From: RGIG9060 sp045645985
GTDB taxonomy: Bacteria > Spirochaetota > Spirochaetia > Treponematales > Treponemataceae
Direction of reading: 5' to 3'
Assembly (NCBI GenBank): GCA_045645985.1
Contig: JAZRJV010000040.1
Location: 1 to 8,775 of the forward strand
DNA: 8,775 nt
The notes below the pieces were generated by a model. That model was not told the origin of the DNA. It did no database searches and saw nothing but the letters and a program-made list of their open reading frames with translations. Made by a program: the position numbers and the translations under genes. Of the stretch, positions 1 through 6,353 are shown piece after piece. Positions within the stretch are counted from its first letter, which is position 1, and every line of letters begins with the position of its first letter.

Positions 1-509
1 TATCGGGCGTTAAAGAAAATAAATTATCTAGAAATTCATTTAGATTTTCACTTATTTCCTTTATAATTATTCTATATATTTCGATTATTCTTAATCAAGT
101 AAAAATTTTATTTGATTTACCTCAAAACGATTTTATTTATAATTTAACAAAAAATCAAAAAATACTTTCTTGTATACAAATAGTTGTTTTGTGCATTTAC
201 GAAGAAATTTTATATAGAAAATTTTTACATAAAAATTTTAAGTCAATTTTACATATTGTATTTGAAAAACTTATTAAAAATCATGAATCAAAAATAATAG
301 AAAAACTACCAAATATAATTTCAATTTTTTTACTTTCTGTTTTGTTTGCACTAGCTCATCTTTATTCAGGATTTATTGATGTAATTTTTGCTTTTTTAGC
401 ATCTTTGGTATTTTCCATTTGTTACGAAAAGACCAAAAATATAATTTTCCCGATTATTGCCCATACAATGTATAATCTTTTAATCTTTCTTACATTAACT
501 AAATTCTAA
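1..509 (+). CDS. CPBP-family intramembrane metalloprotease (Abi/CAAX-like), 5' end outside window
   Basis: The frame beginning at base 3 is open into the left edge and stops with TAA at 507-509, so about 168 C-terminal residues are visible and the start is missing. A TTG at 189 is only an internal codon. The three CPBP (CAAX protease and bacteriocin-processing) motifs are present in order: EEILYR (EExxxR, glutamates near 201-206), FALAHL (FxxxH) and FPIIAHTMYN (HxxxN). Hydrophobic segments lie around each motif, as expected for a multi-pass inner-membrane protein whose Glu and His residues bind a metal. Members cleave prenylated or other membrane substrates, or act in bacteriocin immunity and maturation; the substrate here cannot be told. 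An extra basic, Lys-rich stretch separates the first two motifs. The next gene lies 66 bases downstream and has its own promoter. The family call is firm; the role is unknown. Confidence 0.85.
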   Translation, partial: SGVKENKLSRNSFRFSLISFIIILYISIILNQVKILFDLPQNDFIYNLTKNQKILSCIQIVVLCIYEEILYRKFLHKNFKSILHIVFEKLIKNHESKIIEKLPNIISIFLLSVLFALAHLYSGFIDVIFAFLASLVFSICYEKTKNIIFPIIAHTMYNLLIFLTLTKF

Positions 510-515
510 TTTTTA

Positions 516-544
516 TAGACAATAGAATAATGGTATGTTAAAAT
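516..544 (+). promoter_or_regulatory. sigma70-type promoter for the WecA-like gene
   Basis: TAGACA at 516-521 (five of six matches to TTGACA) is followed after exactly 17 bases by TAAAAT at 539-544 (five of six matches to TATAAT). The start of transcription would fall near 551, giving a short leader with GGAG at 561-564 before the ATG at 576. The site sits just after the stop of the CPBP gene, so the two genes need not share a transcript. A/T-rich DNA makes chance -10 boxes common, but the spacing and the -35 match are good. Confidence 0.5.
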
Positions 545-575
545 ATATTGAAAATTAAATGGAGTTTATTATCAA

Positions 576-1655
576 ATGGAACTAAAATATTTAGCATTAT
601 TGTTGGCAATTCTGATTTCTACAGTGTCCATGCCTTTAATCATATTATTTTCAAAAAAATTTAATTTATACGATACAGTTGATGGTCGAAAAGTTCATAC
701 AGGTCAAATTTCAAGATTAGGTGGAATGGGAATTACTCTTGCTTTTTCTATTGCCTTGTTGATTTTGCTTTGTGGTGGATATTTTTCTGATATAAAACAA
801 AATATTTTATTTTTAGTTATTGCTGCAGTTTGTATTACTGCCATGGGAATTATTGATGATATCGTAACTCTTCCTGCAAAAGTTAAATTGATTCCTCAGA
901 TTGCCGCTTCTGTTTTGGTTTTAATCGGTGGATTTAAGTTTTCTACACTTTCATTTGGTATTTACACAATAAATCTTGGTTGGGTAGCATATCCATTAAC
1001 TTTTATTTGGATAATCGGAGTTACCAATGCTGTAAACCTAATTGATGGAATTGATGGTCAATGTGGTGGATTATCAGTAATTGCAAGCCTAACTTTCTGT
1101 TTATTTTTCTTCAAAGAGCAAAATCAAGCTGCCATGTTAATTTGCATCGCTTTAATTTGTTCAATTATGGGATTTTTGTTTTTCAATTTACCATTACCAA
1201 AAGCAAAAATTTTTATGGGTGATGGAGGAAGTCAAACATTAGGTTTTGTCCTTGCAGTTCTTCCTCTCTTAAGTAGCAAAGGTTCATTGTCTTCAGTTTC
1301 GATTTTATATGCCGCTGCAGTTATTATGATTCCTATTTTCGATACAATAGCTGCAATTTGGCGTAGACTTAGAGAACATCGTTCCATTGGAAGTCCAGAT
1401 AGATTTCATCTTCATCATAAACTCATGATGTTTGGATTTTCAAATAGACAAGCTCTTATAATTGTTTGTTTATTTCAGATAATTATCTGTATTTTCTTGT
1501 GCTGTTCAATTTGGATGGGCGGATTTTTAGGAACAATTCTTTTGTTTACTGTTTATTTAATGGGAATTTTATTTTTTACAGTAATTCACATTGGAAAATC
1601 AAAAACAATCGAAGAATTAAAACTCGAAGAACAAAAAAATCAACAAAACGATTAG
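576..1655 (+). CDS. WecA/TagO-type undecaprenyl-phosphate sugar-1-phosphate transferase
   Basis: This 359-residue multi-pass membrane enzyme moves a sugar-1-phosphate (typically GlcNAc-1-P from UDP-GlcNAc) onto undecaprenyl phosphate on the cytoplasmic face, the first committed step of many surface glycans. Family motifs are all present: KVHTGQISRLGG (39-50), the Asp pair at 94-95 in GIIDDI, NAVNLIDGIDG (151-161), the PKAKIFMGDGGS loop (208-219), Asp256 in PIFDT, and the DRFHLHH motif (275-281) that marks the WecA/TagO/WbcO branch rather than MraY. Around ten hydrophobic segments fill the rest and the tail is charged (KTIEELKLEEQKNQQN). Length is normal. The ATG at 576 follows GGAG at 561-564 with an 11-base spacer. 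The gene ends 6 bases before the end of the convergent threonylcarbamoyl-AMP synthase gene. The exact sugar and end product are not shown; WecA, TagO and WbpL-like roles all fit. Confidence 0.9.
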   Translation: MELKYLALLLAILISTVSMPLIILFSKKFNLYDTVDGRKVHTGQISRLGGMGITLAFSIALLILLCGGYFSDIKQNILFLVIAAVCITAMGIIDDIVTLPAKVKLIPQIAASVLVLIGGFKFSTLSFGIYTINLGWVAYPLTFIWIIGVTNAVNLIDGIDGQCGGLSVIASLTFCLFFFKEQNQAAMLICIALICSIMGFLFFNLPLPKAKIFMGDGGSQTLGFVLAVLPLLSSKGSLSSVSILYAAAVIMIPIFDTIAAIWRRLREHRSIGSPDRFHLHHKLMMFGFSNRQALIIVCLFQIIICIFLCCSIWMGGFLGTILLFTVYLMGILFFTVIHIGKSKTIEELKLEEQKNQQND

Positions 1656-1661
1656 TAAAAA

Positions 1662-2228
1662 CTAAAGTAAGTTATCTAATTTTAGTTCACCTTGTCTAAT
1701 CAATTTTATATTTCCTCCGATAACACTAATAATAGTTGATGCTTTGGCTTCTTTTTTATTTCCATCGTCAACTACAAGAGATACATCTTTTTCAAATTCT
1801 TCAATTATTTCATCAAGTTCTGATAAAATTTCTTTTCCAGAATAATTTACACTTGTTGAGTAAATAGAAAAACCAGTTAATTCAATAACTTTTCTAAGCC
1901 ATTGGTCATCAGGACATCGTAAAGCAATAGTTTTACTTGCATCATCTTTTTGGGGTACAATTATTGTTAAAGGACCAGGCCACAAAGATAAAATTTTTTC
2001 ATCAATTTTTTCATCAGTATAATAAAAAATATCATTAGGAGAACTAATTAGCTGAATGAAAGGCTTATTTTCTTCTCTACCCTTTATTTGTCTAATTAAA
2101 TCTTCTGTCCAAGGAGCAATTCCAGAAAAACCATAAACAGTATCAGTAGGAATTATTACAACTTCGTGAGCTCTAAGTTTTTCAACTGTTAATTCGATAG
2201 AGTTTGGTTGCTTTTTAGAGATTACCAC
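1662..2228 (-). CDS. tsaC: TsaC/Sua5/YrdC-family L-threonylcarbamoyladenylate synthase
   Basis: The product makes threonylcarbamoyl-AMP from threonine, bicarbonate and ATP, the first step of the t6A modification at position 37 of ANN-decoding tRNAs. Visible YrdC motifs, numbered from the GTG start: PTDTVYGFSG (27-36), KGREENKPF (49-57, the KxRxxxxP signature), WPGPLTIIVP, ALRCPDDQWL, YSTSVNYSG (the STSxNxSG motif) and IRQGE near the C-terminus. At 188 residues it is a single-domain TsaC-type protein without the extra Sua5 domain. I chose GTG at 2228 because AGAGG (2239-2235) lies 6 bases upstream. The longer reading from TTG at 2243 would place that ribosome site inside the gene. The start overlaps the last 14 bases of the upstream FtsB-like gene, so the two are probably translated together. 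A TsaC call is firm; sharing the name with Sua5 or YwlC is a naming matter. Confidence 0.9.
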   Translation of the reverse strand: MVISKKQPNSIELTVEKLRAHEVVIIPTDTVYGFSGIAPWTEDLIRQIKGREENKPFIQLISSPNDIFYYTDEKIDEKILSLWPGPLTIIVPQKDDASKTIALRCPDDQWLRKVIELTGFSIYSTSVNYSGKEILSELDEIIEEFEKDVSLVVDDGNKKEAKASTIISVIGGNIKLIRQGELKLDNLL

Positions 2229-2730
2229 AAGAAACCTCTGCAAAATTATTTATTGAATTTGTATTAACTTTTACCTTTTTAGATTTTTTTTCACCCAAGG
2301 AAATCAAAAAAAGAATAAAGAAAGTTAAAAAACTTACACAAAAGCCTAAAATTTTACAAATATGTTCTGGAACAAACTGGATTTCTTCCATTTTATAAAA
2401 TTTTCCAACACTGTATGCTTTTTGAGTTTTTGGTGGTATTCCAGAAATTTTTACAAGATATTCACCGTCTTTTACAAAACCTAATCTTCTAGCATGAGCA
2501 CTAATAACTTCTGAATCTTGTGTTAAAGCAGTATATTCCAAAGTAAGTTCATCATTTATCTTTTGAATATTTGCAATATTTGTACATAAATTCATTTTTT
2601 GCACTGCTAATTGACTTTCGGCCCATAAACCATTTTGACCACAAAACAAAGAAACTAATACATAAACTAATGTTCCAATAGAAATTGAAAATAAAATCGT
2701 AATTTTTCGCATATATTTCATTTTCGGCAA
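2215..2730 (-). CDS. FtsB/DivIC-like septum formation initiator protein with a second membrane segment
   Basis: The 171-residue protein has a short basic N-terminus, a first membrane segment (about 9-29), a helical, coiled-coil-prone stretch (about 34-70) and then ARRLGFVKDGEYLVKI (80-95). This matches the coiled coil plus RLGxxxxGE region of FtsB/DivIC proteins, which join FtsL and FtsQ in the divisome. Unlike ordinary FtsB (about 100 residues, one pass), it continues to a second hydrophobic segment (about 126-145) and a Lys-rich tail, predicting a hairpin with both ends in the cytoplasm. Start: TTG at 2730 has AGGAA (2745-2741) 10 bases upstream. ATG codons at 2721 and 2712 are possible but 19 or more bases from that site, so the N-terminus may be 3 to 6 residues shorter. 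It is the first gene of a two-gene leftward unit with tsaC. The fold family is likely; the division role is inferred. Confidence 0.7.
   Translation of the reverse strand: MPKMKYMRKITILFSISIGTLVYVLVSLFCGQNGLWAESQLAVQKMNLCTNIANIQKINDELTLEYTALTQDSEVISAHARRLGFVKDGEYLVKISGIPPKTQKAYSVGKFYKMEEIQFVPEHICKILGFCVSFLTFFILFLISLGEKKSKKVKVNTNSINNFAEVSCGNL
2235..2239 (-). promoter_or_regulatory. ribosome binding site that decides the tsaC start
   Basis: AGAGG on the minus strand, 6 bases before GTG at 2228-2226 and inside the end of the FtsB-like gene. It supports the GTG start over the TTG at 2243, which lies upstream of the site. Confidence 0.55.
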
Positions 2731-2759
2731 TTTTTTTTGTTTCCTGAATTAAAAAAGTG

Positions 2760-2768
2760 TGATATAAT
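2760..2768 (+). promoter_or_regulatory. extended -10 promoter element for the rightward operon
   Basis: TGATATAAT is a perfect TGnTATAAT extended -10 box, the best in the gap. The -35 position about 17 bases upstream (2740-2745, TTTCCT) is poor, which is tolerable for extended -10 promoters. Transcription would start near 2775, leaving a leader of about 100 bases before the ATG at 2874. A second TATAAT lies at 2825-2830 but has no -35 match. Confidence 0.45.
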
Positions 2769-2824
2769 GATAAAATAAGACTGTAGAAAATAGAGTTTTA
2801 TACCGATACATAAGGGAATAATTG

Positions 2825-2844
2825 TATAATTTTACAAAATTATA
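2825..2844. repeat. A/T inverted repeat in the operon leader, possible operator
   Basis: TATAATTTT (2825-2833) is an exact reverse complement of AAAATTATA (2836-2844) with only two bases between. Flanking GAAT (2816-2819) and ATTC (2845-2848) extend the symmetry with a bulge on the left. The 2-base gap is too short for a stable RNA loop without opening some pairs, so a protein-binding site is more plausible than a hairpin. In A/T-rich DNA such palindromes also arise by chance. Confidence 0.25.
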
Positions 2845-2861
2845 ATTCAAAATAACTTTTT

Positions 2862-2866
2862 GGGAG
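2862..2866 (+). promoter_or_regulatory. strong ribosome binding site of the acidic protein gene
   Basis: GGGAG lies 7 bases before the ATG at 2874, the clearest Shine-Dalgarno match in the window. It fixes the start and suggests high expression. Confidence 0.6.
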
Positions 2867-2873
2867 CAATTTT

Positions 2874-5800
2874 ATGACATTTGATGATGAAACTGAATTT
2901 GACTTGAACGAAATTACAACATCAAACGAATCAAACAAGAAGGAACCGCAACTAGAAAAATATGGTGTTTGGATAAAAAAAGGACCAGAAAATCTAGAAT
3001 CAGCACAAGACATACCTCACATTGAAGATGATACAACAGAAATTCCTTCAGTTGAAGACACTTTTGCTCCAGAAGAACAAATTGAAAGTATCAATGAAGA
3101 ATTAGATAGTTTGATGGATACAGAAGAAGTTTCCCCAGAAAAATCAGATAAACAAGAAATTCAACTCCCAACAGAAAACCTTGTTACAGAGCCAGAAAAT
3201 GATTTTGGCCTTCCAGAAGGCTTAGATATTCCTGGTATAGATTTAAGTGCTTTTGAAAACGATAGTATCGTAGCTCCTCCAGTTGCAAAATCAGAACCAG
3301 AAGGTGAAGTTTCCATTGATATGGATGATTTCTTCTCTTCAGACTCAGGTGATGGCGAAGTTGATTTATCATCATTTTTTGGAGATGGAGAAAGCATCGA
3401 TTTTGACGATTTTATGAGCGGTGATGGCAAAAAGAAAGAGCCTGAAATTGAAGACCAAGAACCATTAGACATTCAACTAGAATTTGATGATGAATTCGTT
3501 TTGGAAACAAAAGCCGATCCAGTTAGCCAAGTTGAATTTATCGGATTTGATGGCGAAAGCGCAGAAATGAGTTTTGACGACTTATTCGATAATATCCAAG
3601 ATGAAGGTGCTGCATTCCCAAGTGATTTTGGAATTGAATCAGATACTCCAAAAATCCCAGAAGTTGATATTAGTGCATTTGCAGGTGATGATATTACAAG
3701 TGCATTTATGTCAGACTCCCCTGCACCTAGTGTTGAAGAAACAAAAACTTCCTCAGAACCAGCTTTCGATGATGCTTCAGAATTTGATGACTTGCTAAGT
3801 TCTCTTGATGAGGCTACACCTCTTACAGAAACACCAGAAGAAGCAAAACACAAAAAACTTAACCAAGATTACGATATTACAGTTACTATGGAAGAAGAAG
3901 ATCTTTCTGAAGAACAAGAAGAAGAACAAACAAATGATGACTTGGATGATATTCCATTGTTCCAATCAGAAGAAGATATAGAAAACTTTAAGCAAGTAAC
4001 AAAAAATAACGGAGCACCTGTTGGTGGCATGAAGGTTTTGGAGGCTCAATCAAGTATGGACTTTGATGAAATCGATAAGATTTTGGAAGATGGAGGCTTT
4101 GAATTCCCATCTGATGAAGTAAAAGAAGTAGTTGTAGAAAATACAACTGAAGAAATTTCACTTGATGATATATCAGATGTTGCAATAAACGATATTTCTG
4201 GCGAAGAAATTTCTTTTGAAACAGAAACATCTCCTGTTGACACAGTTGAACAAGAAACAGCCGAAGAAATCTCATTAGAAAATGATTTTGTTGCTGATGA
4301 AATTGATAATTCTTCTGAAATTGAAGTTTCTATTGACGACAATGTTGATTTTGCTGAACCAAATTTTGATGATAATATTGAAGAAGAAAGTAACGAAGAT
4401 GAATTAAATGTTTCTTTTGATACTCCAGATGAAACAGAAATTGCAGATGAAAGTGAAATTTCTATTGATGAAGATATAACTTTAAGTGAAGATTTAGTTC
4501 AGGATGATGAATTTACAATGCAAGATGACTCAGAAGCAGATAATGAAGTGGCTATCGAAGATGAAGTTAGCGCAGTTGAAATCGAAGACCAAATTGTATT
4601 GGAAGACGATGTAGAAGTTGAAGATGAAATCAATATTGATGACGATATTTCACTTGAAGAAGATTCAACAGAAACTGCAATAATTGCTGATCCAGTAGAT
4701 ATTGTAGAAACAATGGATGTTGAAGAAACTTTAGCTGATGAAACATTAGTTGAAGAACCAATGCTCCAAGATGATTCTGAAAAACTTGATGAAACTGAAA
4801 TTCAAGCAGATAATTCTCTCGATGAAACATTCTCTGAAATTGAAGAAACTATCGAAGAAAATCACATAGAAGAAGTACCAAGCACAGAAGATGCCCTACT
4901 CGATATGGATTTTTCTGAAGATGTTCCAGAAATTCAAGAAAACAATGAAACAGAACAAACAAACGAAGATACTCTAACAGAAGAACAAGGTGAAACTATG
5001 GAAGAAAACAACATTACAAACAATGCAGAACAACAAGTAAACAATACTTCTAATGCATTATTAGAAAAAATTGCGGCTGAAATCACAAATCTACGCTCAG
5101 AAATCACAACATTGCGTGATGAATTTAATTCTTTTAAGGTTGCACCAGCACAAGAAGAAGTTGAAGATGAAATAATCGAAAATACAGAAGAAACTGAAGA
5201 ATCATCAGGTTTCTTTAGCGATGATAACGAAGACGAAACAATAGCTTTGTCTGGTGATGAATTAAGCAATCTTATGAACAATGCTGATTTTACAACAGAA
5301 GATGCAAACGAAACATCTGAAGAAGAAATTGAAGAAGTAGCTGAAATTGAAAATGCTCAAGAGGAAGAAGAAGTTGCAGAAGAAAAATCAATTTCTGATG
5401 AATTTGAAGAACCTATTATTGAAGACTCAACAGAAGTAATTTCTAATCCTTTAGGAGATGCTTCTGAATTAAATGATTCAGACCTTGACTCAATGGATGA
5501 ATACGAAGACGAAGATTTCGCTGACGAAACAGAATCATCAGATTTTGCTGATGAAGATTTAAAAGAACCAGAACTTGAAGATTTGCAAATAAATAACGGT
5601 TTTGACGAAGAAGATGAGGAAGATTCTACAGAAGAAATCGATGTACCAAAAATCGAAGAAGAACCAGAAACAAATGATTTTATTGAATCAATCCAAGCTG
5701 AAGATCCTTCAATTTCTGATACTTTAACAGAAGATAGATTAAAATATCTTGAAGACTCTGTGGATGAACCAAAAGATGAAAACGAAGAAAAACTAGAAGT

Positions 5801-6353
5801 AGACATTCTTGATGAAGATGGAAATACAGTAGAAGAATCTACAGAAGAAGAATCATTTGAAGAACCAGAAGTTGCTGATGAATTAGAAGAAGATGAAACA
5901 GAAGAAAGCAACGAACCTACAGAAGATGTTTTCAATAGTTCACAATGGGACAACGAAGTTCCAGAAACAACAGATGAAGATTTTGTTGAACCAGAAGTTG
6001 CTGAAACAGAAGAAATTACAGATGAAAATGAAGTTTCTGATGAAGAAGATTTTGTAGAGCCTGTTATTGAAGAAGAAGCTGTTTCTGCAGACGAATTAGA
6101 AGAAGAAGTTGATTCTGTTATCGAAGAACCTCAAGAAGAAATCGCAAGCGAAGTACCAGTTGCAAGCCCTGTAGAAAATGTAAAACCTACAAATTCTGCA
6201 ACTGCAAAAATCCAAGACGATATTAAATCTGTGTTGGTTTACATGGATCAACTTTTAGAAAATCTACCTGAGGATAAGATTGAAGAGTTTGCAAAATCAG
6301 AACATTTTGAAACTTACAAAAAATTATTCAATGATTTAGGAATTTCTAACTAA
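2874..6353 (+). CDS. giant acidic, mostly disordered cytoplasmic protein (1159 residues), function unknown
   Basis: I do not recognise a named family. The protein has no signal peptide and no membrane segment. Asp and Glu make up roughly a third or more of it by eye, with no Cys, two Trp and only three Arg (741, 748, 955). Visible parts in order: a short basic/aromatic patch KYGVWIKKGPE (29-39); D-(L/I)-S-(A/S)-F motifs at 123, 164 and 265 mixed with (M/F)DDFF- and FDDLF-like motifs (to about 310); a long Glu/Asp/Ile region rich in EEISL and SIDED-like phrases (about 330-715); a coiled coil with perfect heptads (730-754); a distinct patch with FFSDD, ETIALSGDELS and NNADF (780-806); more acidic sequence with FxEP repeats (844-1063); and a compact C-terminal module (about 1110-1157) with YMDQLLENLPEDKIEEF and YKKLFNDLG. 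Start is ATG with GGGAG upstream. It is the first gene of the operon; the next gene starts in its stop codon. A scaffold or client-binding role is inference. Confidence 0.8.
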   Translation: MTFDDETEFDLNEITTSNESNKKEPQLEKYGVWIKKGPENLESAQDIPHIEDDTTEIPSVEDTFAPEEQIESINEELDSLMDTEEVSPEKSDKQEIQLPTENLVTEPENDFGLPEGLDIPGIDLSAFENDSIVAPPVAKSEPEGEVSIDMDDFFSSDSGDGEVDLSSFFGDGESIDFDDFMSGDGKKKEPEIEDQEPLDIQLEFDDEFVLETKADPVSQVEFIGFDGESAEMSFDDLFDNIQDEGAAFPSDFGIESDTPKIPEVDISAFAGDDITSAFMSDSPAPSVEETKTSSEPAFDDASEFDDLLSSLDEATPLTETPEEAKHKKLNQDYDITVTMEEEDLSEEQEEEQTNDDLDDIPLFQSEEDIENFKQVTKNNGAPVGGMKVLEAQSSMDFDEIDKILEDGGFEFPSDEVKEVVVENTTEEISLDDISDVAINDISGEEISFETETSPVDTVEQETAEEISLENDFVADEIDNSSEIEVSIDDNVDFAEPNFDDNIEEESNEDELNVSFDTPDETEIADESEISIDEDITLSEDLVQDDEFTMQDDSEADNEVAIEDEVSAVEIEDQIVLEDDVEVEDEINIDDDISLEEDSTETAIIADPVDIVETMDVEETLADETLVEEPMLQDDSEKLDETEIQADNSLDETFSEIEETIEENHIEEVPSTEDALLDMDFSEDVPEIQENNETEQTNEDTLTEEQGETMEENNITNNAEQQVNNTSNALLEKIAAEITNLRSEITTLRDEFNSFKVAPAQEEVEDEIIENTEETEESSGFFSDDNEDETIALSGDELSNLMNNADFTTEDANETSEEEIEEVAEIENAQEEEEVAEEKSISDEFEEPIIEDSTEVISNPLGDASELNDSDLDSMDEYEDEDFADETESSDFADEDLKEPELEDLQINNGFDEEDEEDSTEEIDVPKIEEEPETNDFIESIQAEDPSISDTLTEDRLKYLEDSVDEPKDENEEKLEVDILDEDGNTVEESTEEESFEEPEVADELEEDETEESNEPTEDVFNSSQWDNEVPETTDEDFVEPEVAETEEITDENEVSDEEDFVEPVIEEEAVSADELEEEVDSVIEEPQEEIASEVPVASPVENVKPTNSATAKIQDDIKSVLVYMDQLLENLPEDKIEEFAKSEHFETYKKLFNDLGISN

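Larger units (their letters stand above)
2731..2873. promoter_or_regulatory. divergent intergenic control region
   Basis: This 143-bp gap is the only sizeable non-coding stretch. It separates the leftward FtsB-like/tsaC unit from the rightward operon and must hold both promoters. It contains the AGGAA site of the leftward gene at 2741-2745, an extended -10 box and an A/T palindrome described separately, and the rightward ribosome binding site. I found no convincing -35/-10 pair on the minus strand, and no riboswitch-like or small-RNA structure. Confidence 0.6.

Noticed and set aside
189..509. A complete 106-residue gene starting at TTG 189
   Set aside because: The same frame is open to the left edge with hydrophobic, membrane-like sequence before the EExxxR motif, so this is the tail of a longer gene.
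503..528. ATTCTA/TAGAAT inverted repeat over the stop of the CPBP gene
   Set aside because: A 6-bp A/T-rich stem with a 14-base loop and no T tract is expected by chance in this DNA, and it overlaps the better-supported -35 box.
1659..1687. AACTAAA/TTTAGTT inverted repeat between the convergent genes, considered as a terminator
   Set aside because: The stem is only 7 bp of weak pairs with a 14-base loop. There is no U tract on the plus side and only a short TTTT on the minus side, so it is too weak to call.
1466..1699. 77-residue plus-strand frame across the end of the WecA-like gene
   Set aside because: It lies in another frame of a well-supported membrane enzyme, has no ribosome site and no recognisable motif.
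5357..5953. 198-residue Ser-rich open frame on the minus strand, and similar antisense frames at 3161-3472, 3473-3853, 4046-4342 and 4934-5281
   Set aside because: They mirror the GAA/GAT-rich acidic gene: the complement of Glu and Asp codons gives TTC and ATC, which in shifted frames become TCT/TCA Ser codons with few stops. No ribosome sites or domain motifs support them.
2874..6353. The acidic gene as a CRISPR, tandem-repeat or phage tail-fibre region
   Set aside because: Repeats are degenerate at the DNA level and irregularly spaced, with no conserved direct repeat and spacer pattern. The frame is intact with a strong ribosome site, and no phage genes flank it.
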